DNA of 64,000 nucleotides, taken from positions 186,001-250,000 of the forward strand of contig NZ_CP115607.1 in the NCBI RefSeq assembly GCF_027797205.1. The letters are read 5' to 3'. The notes below the pieces were generated by a model. It was not told the origin of the DNA, did not search any database, and saw nothing but the letters and a program-made list of their open reading frames with translations. This stretch comes from Campylobacter sp. VBCF_01 NA2 (lineage in GTDB: Bacteria > Campylobacterota > Campylobacteria > Campylobacterales > Campylobacteraceae). Each line of letters begins with the position of its first letter. Positions within the stretch are counted from its first letter, which is position 1. Both the position numbers and the translations under genes were made by a program. Shown one piece after another: positions 19,809-28,716 of this stretch.

Positions 19809-20729
19809 GTGAGTAAAATTCATCAAATTGTAATCACAAATCCGGAGCTTTGCATAGGTTGTAAGGCGTGCGAGAAGGCTTGTGTTAAAGAATCTATAAA
19901 ACGCGGCAAACTAGGAATTACACGCATTAGAGTATTCAAAGTAGAAAAAACCTCTTCTACAAACCAATGTCGCCAATGCGACGATGCTCCATGCGCCGTA
20001 GTTTGCCCAAGCGGTGCTTTGCAAAATTTAACAGATTTTGTCCATCTCAATGAGCATTTATGCGTCGGCTGTGGGCTTTGCACCGTAGCCTGTCCGTATG
20101 GCGCCGTCTCATTAGATAGCACTGGTGTTTTTGGAGTCGAAAAAGACGCGAACTATCTTAGCCAACCGGGATTTCCAAGTCTCGCTGTCAAATGCGATAT
20201 TTGTGATGGTAGAGAGGAGGGCTCGGCCTGTGTCGAAGCCTGTCCAAAAGGTGCGATTATAATGCTAGATTCAAATTCAGAGCATAAAATCGGAAAAAAA
20301 CTCAAAAATACGGAAAATATGCAAAATTTCATCAAGGCTATCAGCGATAGAGATGTTGATCTAAGCGAGTTCATGGCTCCACCTGCGCCAAAACCTGCGC
20401 CAGAAGCGAGCGTGGCTGAAAAACCAGCTGAAAAAGTGGCTGAAAAAGTGGCTCTTGATACGGCTTCTGCGCCACAGAGTGCGCCAGATCAAAAACCAGC
20501 TGAAAAACTAGCCTCACAAACAGCTCCTGCCCTAACTCCTGCGCCAGCTGAGAAAGTAGTCCAAAAACCAGCTCCTCAAAAGGTCGAAGCAAAAACCGAG
20601 CCAAAAGTAGAAGCTAAGCCTAGTGATGAGATAAAACCGCAAAAAGTAGCCTCTAAACCGAAAAAAGAGAGCAAAGGGGCAAAAAATCCGAATTTGAAAT
20701 CTAACGATAATAAGGATGACAATGCTTGA
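19809..20729 (+). CDS. hyfA: Hydrogenase-4 ferredoxin subunit HyfA with long Pro/Ala/Lys-rich tail
   Basis: Electron-transfer subunit of a group 4 [NiFe]-hydrogenase, 306 residues. Residues 1-180 carry four cysteine clusters for [4Fe-4S] centres (CIGCKACEKAC, CRQCDDAPCAVVC, CVGCGLCTVAC, CDICDGREEGSACVEAC). From about 190 a low-complexity tail of 115 residues follows, rich in Pro, Ala, Lys and Glu with repeated EKVAEK-like blocks; E. coli HyfA and HycB (about 205 residues) lack it. The start is GTG at 19809. It is the first gene of the hyf operon. A 137-base AT-rich leader precedes it, and I saw no sigma-54 site there. Confidence 0.9.
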   Translation: MSKIHQIVITNPELCIGCKACEKACVKESIKRGKLGITRIRVFKVEKTSSTNQCRQCDDAPCAVVCPSGALQNLTDFVHLNEHLCVGCGLCTVACPYGAVSLDSTGVFGVEKDANYLSQPGFPSLAVKCDICDGREEGSACVEACPKGAIIMLDSNSEHKIGKKLKNTENMQNFIKAISDRDVDLSEFMAPPAPKPAPEASVAEKPAEKVAEKVALDTASAPQSAPDQKPAEKLASQTAPALTPAPAEKVVQKPAPQKVEAKTEPKVEAKPSDEIKPQKVASKPKKESKGAKNPNLKSNDNKDDNA

Positions 20730-22599
20730 ATTTATTTTTATTTCATACTTATTAATAGGCGTTATCAGCTTAGCTCTTTATAATTCGCAAAAGACTGCTT
20801 TGTATTTTGGATTTATTTCAAATGCCGCTATTTCGGTAGTGGGCGCGCTGTATTTCCTATCGCAACTGCATGGAAGTAGCGAATTTGTGCTTAGGGGATT
20901 TTTGTTTGAACCAAGCTTTTTGCTAACGCCTTTGGGTGCATTTTTTAGTTTTATAGTATGTTTTATAGGCGCGATGAGTGCGATTTATTCGCTTGGATAT
21001 TTGCAAAATTTCAAGTTAAATTTCGCTGTAAAATCTGCGCTTTTTAGCTTTTTTATGCTAAGCATGCTAATGGTTATTAGTAGTAACGATGTCTTTGGAT
21101 TCGTGGTTTTATGGGAGTTAATGACGCTAGTTTCTGCGCTAATGCTCAAATTCAACGACACTCCAAGTTCAAATTTCACAGTTATGCTATATCTTGGCGT
21201 GGCGCAAGTGGGCGCGTTTTGTATCGTTATAGCGTTTTTGATTATGGCGCATAGTGCTGGAAGTTTGCATTTTAGCGACTGGAATTTCAATGCTTCATCT
21301 TTATTTATTTGCATTTTGCTTTTCATCGGATTTGGCACGAAGGCTGGTCTTGCACCGTTTCATGTGTGGAGCCCGCTAGCATATCCTCTTGCAAATTCAA
21401 ATGTCTCAGCGTTATTTAGTTCTGCGATGAGTAAGGTCGCGATTTTTGGTTTGATTAAATTTATGTTAATTGCCAAAATTCCTGCCTCTTTTGCCTTAGC
21501 TATGATGATTTTGGGCGCATTTGGTGCTGTTTGGGGTATCATTTTTGCTGCGCTTCAAAACGAGTATAAAAAACTAATCGCATATAGTTCTGTCGAAAAT
21601 ATGGGAATTATCCTGCTAGCACTTGGTGCTGGACTTTATGGGCTTGCTACTGCAAATAATATTTTAGCAGCCTTTGGTTTGGCTGGTGCGATTTTACATA
21701 GCTTAAATCACAGCGTGTTCAAGGCTGTTTTGTTCTTTGCTGCTGGAAATATCTACAATGCAAGCAAAAAGCTAAAAATCAACTCTTTGGGCGGTTTGGC
21801 AAAATTTATGCCAATCACTGCGTTTTGTTCGCTAATAGCCGTGTTGAGCATAGTCGCAATTCCGCTATTTAACGGCTTTGCGAGCGAGTGGCTGATATAT
21901 AAAGCACTTTTATCAAAAACAGATCCTGGAATTTCAAGATTAGTTTTTGCGCTTTCAACTATCGGTTTGACGCTAGCTGGTGTGCTTTGTGCGTTTGCCT
22001 TCGTTAAATTTTACGGATTAATATTTAGTGGCAAAGCCAAAGGCGAGTATAGGGAGGCTTCGATTTTCTCACTCGTGCCTATGGTAATTTTGGCGCTTTT
22101 CTGCGTGATTTTGGCTCTTTCATCGCCTATGTTTGTAAGCAAAATTTGGTCATTTATGCCAGTATCAGATAGTGGAGCGACGCTATCGTTTTCATTGCTT
22201 TGGCTATGTTTGATTGCTATGCTAATCTTGCCATTTGTGATTTTGCTAGCTTTTAAATCGCCATTTGATAAACCAAAACTAAGCGATCCATGGGCGAACG
22301 GATTTAAATTTAGCAATGATTTCTTGCCAAATTCAAACACAGCCGTAGGCGATTTAAGACGAGTTTTGGCTAAATTTATGTGCATAAAAATGCGCAAAAA
22401 AGGCAGCTCTTACAGCATTGTCGTAAAAGATGTTTTTATGGAATATATCTATAAGCCTATAATTGATATAAATATGAAAATAGCCGATAAAATCGCCATT
22501 ATGCAAAATGGCAAGAGTGCGACTTACGCATTTTATATGGTGCTTTATCTTGGCATTTTAGGCGTGGGAATATTTTACTTTTTTGGAGGCAAACTATGA
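20722..22599 (+). CDS. hyfB: Hydrogenase-4 membrane subunit HyfB (antiporter-like)
   Basis: A large integral membrane subunit of 625 residues, in the Complex I NuoL/Mrp antiporter family. About 15 hydrophobic helices are visible. The proton-path residues are kept: Glu in VLWELMTL (about 134) and Lys in FGTKAGLAPFHVW (about 211), plus AYSSVENMGII (about 288-298). The ATG at 20722 has a better-placed AAGGA than the ATG at 20716; both lie inside the hyfA end. It overlaps hyfC (ATGA). Confidence 0.92.
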   Translation: MLEFIFISYLLIGVISLALYNSQKTALYFGFISNAAISVVGALYFLSQLHGSSEFVLRGFLFEPSFLLTPLGAFFSFIVCFIGAMSAIYSLGYLQNFKLNFAVKSALFSFFMLSMLMVISSNDVFGFVVLWELMTLVSALMLKFNDTPSSNFTVMLYLGVAQVGAFCIVIAFLIMAHSAGSLHFSDWNFNASSLFICILLFIGFGTKAGLAPFHVWSPLAYPLANSNVSALFSSAMSKVAIFGLIKFMLIAKIPASFALAMMILGAFGAVWGIIFAALQNEYKKLIAYSSVENMGIILLALGAGLYGLATANNILAAFGLAGAILHSLNHSVFKAVLFFAAGNIYNASKKLKINSLGGLAKFMPITAFCSLIAVLSIVAIPLFNGFASEWLIYKALLSKTDPGISRLVFALSTIGLTLAGVLCAFAFVKFYGLIFSGKAKGEYREASIFSLVPMVILALFCVILALSSPMFVSKIWSFMPVSDSGATLSFSLLWLCLIAMLILPFVILLAFKSPFDKPKLSDPWANGFKFSNDFLPNSNTAVGDLRRVLAKFMCIKMRKKGSSYSIVVKDVFMEYIYKPIIDINMKIADKIAIMQNGKSATYAFYMVLYLGILGVGIFYFFGGKL

Positions 22600-23477
22600 T
22601 ATTACAACTACTTTTAGCTCTTGCCTTGATGCCACTATTTGACGGTATTTGTCGAAGTTTGCGTGCAAAAATCCAGTCTCGTCAAGGACCTCCGATTTGG
22701 CAAACTTATTATGATTTGTTAAAACTTTTGCGCAGAAAGCGAACAGCTCCAAATTCAGCCCATTTTGTCTTTAAATGGACGCCGTATTTGCTCGTGGCAA
22801 TCGGAGCATTTTTGGTAATGCTAACGGCTGCTAGGTGCGAGGCGGTTTCGGATTTGATCGTCATCGTGTATCTGCTTGTCGCATTTAGAGTTATTCTAAA
22901 TTTAGCGGCATTTGATAGCCTAAACCCATTTGCGGCAATCGGAGCAAACAGAGAAAATATGCTTGCTCTTTATGCTGAGCCTATTATGATTTGCGGTGTA
23001 ATCGTGGTTTGTGCGATGTTTGGCGATACAAATTTGGTCAAAATTCACCAAGCTGTGATAAATGGCGAAATCGGCGCAAAAGCATCGTTTATAGTCGCTG
23101 GGATTGTGTTTTTATGGGCTGTTTATATCGAAATGTCAAGAAAGCCTTTTGATATAGCAGAAGCAGAACAAGAGGTCCAAGAAGGTGTCGTGGCTGAATT
23201 TAGCGGTAGAGATTTAGCACTCATCGACATTGGTGCTATGTTAAAACAATTTGCTGTAATTTGCCTGTTTGTTAAAATTTTTATCCCATTTGGGTTTAAT
23301 AATTTGCTTTTAGATTGCATTTTTACGATAATCTTGGTCGAATTAGCCACAACGCTTGCTGTGCTAATTGATAACTTCGGTCCTAGGTATGCAATGCTTT
23401 CGACTTTGAAATTAAACGCTTCGTGGATGCTAGGACTTGGCATTTTAAGCGTGATTTTGTTTGCTGCGGGGGTTTGA
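22596..23477 (+). CDS. hyfC: Hydrogenase-4 membrane subunit HyfC (NuoH-like)
   Basis: A 293-residue membrane subunit related to NuoH/HycD, the part of the membrane arm that contacts the soluble hydrogenase. The conserved loops are visible: RSLRAKIQSRQGPPIWQTYYDLLKLLRRK (about 20-48) and EMSRKPFDIAEAEQEVQEGVVAEFSGRD (about 178-205), the second holding the acidic residues of the E-channel. It overlaps hyfB by four bases and is followed at once by hyfE. Confidence 0.93.
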   Translation: MILQLLLALALMPLFDGICRSLRAKIQSRQGPPIWQTYYDLLKLLRRKRTAPNSAHFVFKWTPYLLVAIGAFLVMLTAARCEAVSDLIVIVYLLVAFRVILNLAAFDSLNPFAAIGANRENMLALYAEPIMICGVIVVCAMFGDTNLVKIHQAVINGEIGAKASFIVAGIVFLWAVYIEMSRKPFDIAEAEQEVQEGVVAEFSGRDLALIDIGAMLKQFAVICLFVKIFIPFGFNNLLLDCIFTIILVELATTLAVLIDNFGPRYAMLSTLKLNASWMLGLGILSVILFAAGV

Positions 23478-23478
23478 T

Positions 23479-24114
23479 ATGGAAGTGTTTGCAATACTTT
23501 TAATGATGATTTCTTTGGCGGTATTTTCGTTTAGGGATTATAGAATTTCAATTTCTCTTTATGCGTTAAATACCCTTTGTTTGGTGACACTATTTTTTAT
23601 CATGGCGGCCAAATTTGGAGCTGGCGAGCTGTATTCGTGGGCGATAATCGCGGTCATTACCAAGGTGATTTTGGTGCCTGCGATACTTTTCTTTACACTT
23701 ATTAGAATCGATGAAAAGCACGAAAACGACCCATACACTGGCTTTTTCTTATCGCCTGTGATAGCTTTTGCTTTTTCGATTGGGCTAGCTTATCTTTTGA
23801 CGCCAATCTTTATGAAATTTGCAATTATTCAAAATGAATTTGTCATTTGTGCTGCGATTTTTACATTTTGGATTGGGGTTTGCGGATTTATTTTAAGAAG
23901 GTCGTTTTTAAAACAAATTTTGGCTTATTGTTTGATAGAAAACGCGGTTCATCTAAATTTAGCCACAAACGCTTGTAATGCTAGTTCGCTAGTCGAACTT
24001 GGAATTTTAAGCGACGCTGTGTTTGGAATCGCGATTATGGCTATTTTGGCAGTTAGATACAAAGAGGTCTTTGGTAGCCAAAATACGAATTTAGCCAGCG
24101 AGTTAAAGGGTTGA
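23479..24114 (+). CDS. hyfE: Hydrogenase-4 membrane subunit HyfE (NuoK-like)
   Basis: A 211-residue membrane protein matching the length of E. coli HyfE. About six hydrophobic helices are visible; the C-terminal half holds the NuoK-like segment with ILAYCLIENAVHLNLA, including the buried Glu. The ATG at 23479 comes one base after the hyfC stop and follows a G-rich site; a TTG at 23461 is also in frame but would overlap hyfC. In E. coli hyfD lies between hyfC and hyfE, but here it is missing. Confidence 0.88.
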   Translation: MEVFAILLMMISLAVFSFRDYRISISLYALNTLCLVTLFFIMAAKFGAGELYSWAIIAVITKVILVPAILFFTLIRIDEKHENDPYTGFFLSPVIAFAFSIGLAYLLTPIFMKFAIIQNEFVICAAIFTFWIGVCGFILRRSFLKQILAYCLIENAVHLNLATNACNASSLVELGILSDAVFGIAIMAILAVRYKEVFGSQNTNLASELKG

Positions 24115-24116
24115 GT

Positions 24117-25538
24117 ATGATAATATGTTTATTGCTTATTTTGCCGTTAATATTTGCGGCGTTGATTTATTTCGTGCCTGATAACAAGATAAAAGTCGCA
24201 AATTTAGCCTTTGCGCTAATTATTTGTGCGGTTATTTTTAAAGCTATTTCGCTTATAGGATATTCGCCACTTTTCGCGCTAAATAAAATGCTGTTTTTAG
24301 ATAGCTTGGGTGGAATTTATCTGACAATCATCGGCATTACGGGGACTTTGGTAACGCTATATTTTCCTACCTATCTTGGTTGGAGAGATGAAAGCCCTAA
24401 AAAAATCAAAAAAATGCTAGTTTTAGCCTATATCACGACATTTGCTATGATACTTTCTGCCGTGGCAAATGATATTGCTATCATGTGGGCGGCTGTCGAA
24501 GCGACAACGCTAAGTAGTGTTTTTATGGTTGTTTATAACAAGAAAAAACAAATCGTAGAAGCCGGTTATAAATATGTAATGGTCTGTTCTCTTGGTCTAG
24601 CATTTGCTATGCTGGCTACTATTTTGCTTTATTCAAGCGGCGGGATTTTATTTACGGATTTGATTGATAAAAAAATCGATCCGCTTACGATGAAGGTTAT
24701 TTTTATCTTAGCTCTTGTGGGATTTGGCACAAAAGCAGGTCTTGTTCCAACTCATACTTGGCTTCCTGACGCTCACGCACAAGGTCCATCTCCGACTTCT
24801 GCTGTGCTTAGCGGTATCGTGCTAAAAGTGGCAATGCTAGCTCTCATTAGATACTATTTTATCGCCGCAAATTCAGTCGGCATGGAATTTGTAATGGATA
24901 CTATGCTTGTAAGTGGTGTGATTACTCTTTATGTGGCTGGGTATTTCTTGGTAACTCAACACGATGTAAAACGCATGCTTGCTTATCACAGCGTAGTTCA
25001 TATGGGTGTTATCGCATTTGCTTTGGGAGTTGGCGGAAAAATCGGCGTAGCGGCAGCACTTTTCCATTGCCTAGCTCACAGCCTTACAAAAGCCCTAGCT
25101 TTCCTTACCACGGGAAATACTTGGAGAATTTACCAAACAAACAACATGCACAAAATGGGTGGTCTAGCATACACTGCACCGCTTACTTGCGTGTTTTTTG
25201 GAATTTCGATTTGCTCACTTGTTGGAGTTCCAGCTTTTGCGATTTTCGTAAGCGAATTTATGACTTTTACACAAGCAATTTTGACAGAGCGATATGTCGT
25301 AGCGATTATTTTTGCGATTGCATTAGCAGTTATTTTCATAGCGGACTTTTCACACTTTTTCTTAGCTTCATTTGGCAAAAACCAAAGCGAGTTAAAATAC
25401 GATAAAGAGATGAGTTTGTTTGAAAATTTACCGCTTATATTTTTGGGCTTTTTTGTTATTGCTTTCGGACTTTGGAAATTTGAGTTTTTCTGGAATTTGC
25501 TTGATTTGAGCGTGAATTTAATAAAGGATTTAAGATGA
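24117..25538 (+). CDS. hyfF: Hydrogenase-4 membrane subunit HyfF (antiporter-like)
   Basis: A second antiporter-like membrane subunit, 473 residues. Key residues are kept: Glu in WAAVEATTL (about 127) and Lys in VGFGTKAGLVPTHTWLPDAHA (about 206), plus AYHSVVHMG and HSLTKALAFLTTGN further on. The ATG at 24117 follows AAAGGG by 6 bases. HyfF is preferred over HyfD because it follows hyfE and precedes hyfG, but the two families are close. Confidence 0.85.
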   Translation: MIICLLLILPLIFAALIYFVPDNKIKVANLAFALIICAVIFKAISLIGYSPLFALNKMLFLDSLGGIYLTIIGITGTLVTLYFPTYLGWRDESPKKIKKMLVLAYITTFAMILSAVANDIAIMWAAVEATTLSSVFMVVYNKKKQIVEAGYKYVMVCSLGLAFAMLATILLYSSGGILFTDLIDKKIDPLTMKVIFILALVGFGTKAGLVPTHTWLPDAHAQGPSPTSAVLSGIVLKVAMLALIRYYFIAANSVGMEFVMDTMLVSGVITLYVAGYFLVTQHDVKRMLAYHSVVHMGVIAFALGVGGKIGVAAALFHCLAHSLTKALAFLTTGNTWRIYQTNNMHKMGGLAYTAPLTCVFFGISICSLVGVPAFAIFVSEFMTFTQAILTERYVVAIIFAIALAVIFIADFSHFFLASFGKNQSELKYDKEMSLFENLPLIFLGFFVIAFGLWKFEFFWNLLDLSVNLIKDLR

Positions 25539-27238
25539 TAGGTGATTTATACATTAGTCAAATCGAAAGCGAATTTAACATACTTGAAACCACTAGACAA
25601 ACCGATAAACAAATAACGATTTTGGTCGATAGAAACGACCTGCCTGCTGTGGTAAATAAACTATACTATGGTATCGGCGGTTGGTTAGTGACGATGGTAG
25701 CAAACGATGAAAGGTCTATCAATAAACATTTTGCGCTTTATTATGTGCTTTCTATGGAGGGTTCTAAATTTAGCCAAGATGATGAATTAGAAGAGAAATG
25801 CTTTATAACCGTTAAAACTCTAATTCCGGCTGATGATCCTGTTTATCCGTCAGTTACGCCGCTCGTTAAGGCTGCTGTTTGGTATGAAAGAGAAGCTTTT
25901 GATCTCTTTGGGCTTAGAGCAGAAGGGCTAATAGATCCAAGAAGACTTGCTATGAGTGATGATTGGCCGCTAGATTTATATCCGCTTAGAAAAGATGAGA
26001 TGAATTATAAATTTCGTCCAGATCCGCTAAGCATAGAGCCTGATTATGAATTTAAAAAGCCAAAGGGAGTAAATACCCAAGCCATTCCGCTTGGACCGCT
26101 TCATATCACGGCTGATGAACCGGGACATTTTAGGCTCTATTGTGACGGCGATACGATTGTAGATGCGGATTATAGGCTGTATTATGAGCACAGAGGCATG
26201 GAAAAACTAGCTGAAAATCGTATGAACTACACTCAAATGGCATTTTTAGCCGAGAGAGTTTGTGGAATTTGCGGTTTTGCGCACTCTATCGCTATGGCAA
26301 GAGCCACAGAAAACGCTATGGGGCTAGAAATCCCTGAACGCGCGCAGGCACTCCGTATAATGAGCGCAGAGGTCGAAAGACTTCACTCAAACCTCTTAAA
26401 TATCGGTTTAGCGTGCGAGGTTACAGGAAACTATACTGCATTTATGCATGTATTTAGAGTGCGTGAATACACACTCGATTTGGCCCAAATTTTAACAGGT
26501 GGCAGGAAAACTTACGGCACGGTAACCGTAGGCGGTATGAGACGAGATATCAGAGCCAAAGAGATAAAAGAGATTTTAAATTTGCTCTCTAAAATCGAGC
26601 AAGAATTCGAAGATGTCTGGGAAGTCATCATAAATGATGAAAGACAAATGTCTCGCTGGAAGGGAATTGGCGTTTTGGATCCGCAAGTTGGCAGGGATTA
26701 TGGCTCAGTAGGACCTACAATTAGGGCTAGTGGATTTAAGCGAGATGTTCGCTACGATTACCCTGATGAATTTACGAAAAAACTCAAATTTAACATAAAT
26801 ACCGAAACTAGTTGCGATGTCTATGGCAGGGTCAAGGTGCGCTACCACGACACAAAAGACGCGATTAATGTGATTAGGCAGTGTATAGATATAATGCCAG
26901 GTGGCGATATCATCGTAAGTAGCGATTATAGGGTTAAACCAAACAGCTACGCAATCGGTTATATCGAAGCCCCACGCGGAGAGGATATCCACTGGATAAT
27001 GCAAAGTGGTAGCCAAAAAGTATATAGATGGCGTGTCAAGGCCCCTACATTTAGCAACTGGCCAGCCCTAGCTCATCAGCTTCGTGGCTACACCGTCGCT
27101 GATGCCGCGCTTATCGTATGTAGCCTAGATCCTTGTTATTCATGCACCGAAAGGCTAACCGTAGTAGATATAAAAAGCGGAAAAAGCAAAATTTTAGCCG
27201 GAAAAGAGCTTAAAGCGATTTGCCAAAAAGGAAATTAG
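25535..27238 (+). CDS. hyfG: [NiFe]-hydrogenase large subunit HyfG (NuoC-NuoD fusion)
   Basis: The catalytic subunit, 567 residues. A NuoC-like domain (about 1-150) is fused to the NuoD-like hydrogenase domain (about 170-567). Both cysteine pairs for the Ni-Fe site are intact: RVCGICGFAHS (C243, C246) and DPCYSC (C534, C537). About 26 residues follow the last cysteine, like the C-terminal peptide removed by the HycI protease in E. coli HycE, so processing is likely. No protease or hyp maturation gene is in the window. It overlaps hyfF (ATGA), and hyfH starts directly after its stop. Confidence 0.95.
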   Translation: MIGDLYISQIESEFNILETTRQTDKQITILVDRNDLPAVVNKLYYGIGGWLVTMVANDERSINKHFALYYVLSMEGSKFSQDDELEEKCFITVKTLIPADDPVYPSVTPLVKAAVWYEREAFDLFGLRAEGLIDPRRLAMSDDWPLDLYPLRKDEMNYKFRPDPLSIEPDYEFKKPKGVNTQAIPLGPLHITADEPGHFRLYCDGDTIVDADYRLYYEHRGMEKLAENRMNYTQMAFLAERVCGICGFAHSIAMARATENAMGLEIPERAQALRIMSAEVERLHSNLLNIGLACEVTGNYTAFMHVFRVREYTLDLAQILTGGRKTYGTVTVGGMRRDIRAKEIKEILNLLSKIEQEFEDVWEVIINDERQMSRWKGIGVLDPQVGRDYGSVGPTIRASGFKRDVRYDYPDEFTKKLKFNINTETSCDVYGRVKVRYHDTKDAINVIRQCIDIMPGGDIIVSSDYRVKPNSYAIGYIEAPRGEDIHWIMQSGSQKVYRWRVKAPTFSNWPALAHQLRGYTVADAALIVCSLDPCYSCTERLTVVDIKSGKSKILAGKELKAICQKGN

Positions 27239-27772
27239 ATGAAAATTTTTGATTTAGTGAAAAAAAAGGGAGTTGTTACAAAGCCTTATCCGTTAGCGCC
27301 GTATGAAATGAGCGAAAATTTCAGAGGCCGCCCAGAATACACCTATGCTTTGTGCATTGGCTGCGCATCTTGTGGCGTGGCTTGCCCGCCAAACGCAATC
27401 AGCGTCAAAATCGAAGATGAAAAATCAGTAGTGTGGCGATACGATACTGGCAGGTGTATTTTTTGTGGTCGTTGCGAGGAGGTCTGCCCTACAAAAGCTA
27501 TCAAACTTAGTTCTAAATTTGAACTAGGCGTGAATTTCAATCGAGCTGATTTGCATGTGTGTGGCACTATGGAGGCGCATAACTGCTCGCAGTGTGGAAA
27601 GGCCTTTACTTCGAAGCGTTTTGTCCAAACCGCGCTTAGTAGAATCGCGTCTTCGAATATGAGCGATGATCGCAAAAAGCTAGCCAGAGAATATACGCAA
27701 ATTTGCCCTGCTTGCAAACGCGAAAACACAGCAGCGAAAATGCGAGAAAATGATTATCAAAGGATTGTGTGA
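27239..27772 (+). CDS. hyfH: Hydrogenase-4 ferredoxin-like subunit HyfH (NuoI-like)
   Basis: A 177-residue Fe-S subunit. Two [4Fe-4S] motifs of NuoI type are clear: CIGCASCGVACPPNA (about 37-51) and CIFCGRCEEVCPTKA (about 74-88). The C-terminal part holds further cysteine pairs (CSQC near 120, CPAC near 159), as in the HycF family, possibly binding zinc or another cluster. It carries electrons between HyfI and HyfA. There is no gap to hyfG, and its stop overlaps the hyfI start (TGATG). Confidence 0.93.
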   Translation: MKIFDLVKKKGVVTKPYPLAPYEMSENFRGRPEYTYALCIGCASCGVACPPNAISVKIEDEKSVVWRYDTGRCIFCGRCEEVCPTKAIKLSSKFELGVNFNRADLHVCGTMEAHNCSQCGKAFTSKRFVQTALSRIASSNMSDDRKKLAREYTQICPACKRENTAAKMRENDYQRIV

Positions 27773-28545
27773 TGAGTAGTGGCGATGATAAATTAAAATT
27801 TTTAAAACAAATTAGGCGAAGTTTCAGCGTTTTTCGTGTCGATTGCGGTAGCTGTAATGGTTGCGAAATCGAGATTTTCGCCACTCTTGCTCCACAATGG
27901 GATCCAGAGAGATTTGGCTTCAAACTCGTCGCAAACCCGCGCCACGCCGATATTTTGCTCGTAACTGGGCCAGTTACTAGGCAGATGTATTATCCGCTTT
28001 TGCGCGCGTATGAGGCTATCCCTGAGCCAAAAATCGTCGTAGCCTTGGGCGCGTGCGGTTCAAGTGGCGGAATCTTCCACGATAGTTACGCCGTGTGGGG
28101 CGGTGCGCAAAGCGTAATTCCAGTCGATGTCTTTATCCCTGGCTGTCCTCCGCACCCAGCTGGCATTTTATACGGGCTAGCTAGCGCGCTTGGGCTAGTA
28201 GATCAAAAGCTAAAAGAGCAGAAATTTGAAAAAAGTGAGAATTTTATTTTCACAGATAAACCTTCGTTAGTAGGCGATATGGCGTTTGAAAAATCAGCTT
28301 ACCAAAAGGCGAGATTTTTGATGAGCTATGTCCATGCTGACGAGCTTTATGACAAATTTATGGACGCGCTTCGCACAAGCGGTGAGCCTAAAAACCCTGC
28401 TAGCGTCAAAACAGCTGTTTTAAACGCGATTAGCGCAGAAGAGGATCCGAGATTTAAAGAGTGCTTGGGAATTATCTACAACGATGTGTATGGCAAGTAT
28501 TTTGGCGCAGAAAAAATCGATTCAAAATCCCTTGCTTGGGCGTAA
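27772..28545 (+). CDS. hyfI: [NiFe]-hydrogenase small subunit HyfI (NuoB-like)
   Basis: The small Fe-S subunit of the hydrogenase, 257 residues, with the NuoB-type [4Fe-4S] cluster next to the active site. Cysteine ligands are visible in DCGSCNGCE (C25, C28), GACGSSGG (about 98) and FIPGCPPHP (about 128). No twin-arginine signal is present, so the enzyme faces the cytoplasm, as in other group 4 hydrogenases. The ATG at 27772 is preferred over an in-frame GTG three bases before. It is the last hyf gene, and its stop codon lies within the operon terminator. Confidence 0.93.
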   Translation: MSSGDDKLKFLKQIRRSFSVFRVDCGSCNGCEIEIFATLAPQWDPERFGFKLVANPRHADILLVTGPVTRQMYYPLLRAYEAIPEPKIVVALGACGSSGGIFHDSYAVWGGAQSVIPVDVFIPGCPPHPAGILYGLASALGLVDQKLKEQKFEKSENFIFTDKPSLVGDMAFEKSAYQKARFLMSYVHADELYDKFMDALRTSGEPKNPASVKTAVLNAISAEEDPRFKECLGIIYNDVYGKYFGAEKIDSKSLAWA

Positions 28546-28568
28546 ATTTTAAATTTACGCCCCTTTTT
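28538..28568 (+). terminator. Terminator of the hyf operon
   Basis: A 12-bp inverted repeat (GGGCGTAAATTT and its complement) that includes the hyfI stop codon, followed by CTTTTTTA. Confidence 0.8.
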
Positions 28569-28681
28569 TAAATTTTTTAAAAATTCTTATTTAAATTTTA
28601 TAATATCAATAAGTTTTATATTTTATATAATTTTAGTGTAATTTTAGTTTTAAATTTTAAAATGCTTTAATGAACACGGGT

Positions 28682-28687
28682 TATAAT
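28682..28687 (+). promoter_or_regulatory. -10 box for the solute-binding protein
   Basis: TATAAT 29 bases before the ATG at 28717, downstream of the hyf terminator in a 171-base AT-rich gap. It makes the binding protein an independent unit. Confidence 0.6.
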
Positions 28688-28716
28688 CGCACTTTATTTC
28701 GTTAAAAGGGGAAATC

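Noticed and set aside
25067-25405. 112-residue frame inside hyfF
   Set aside because: It is an alternative frame of a clear membrane subunit, rich in Tyr, Ser and Phe with no motif.
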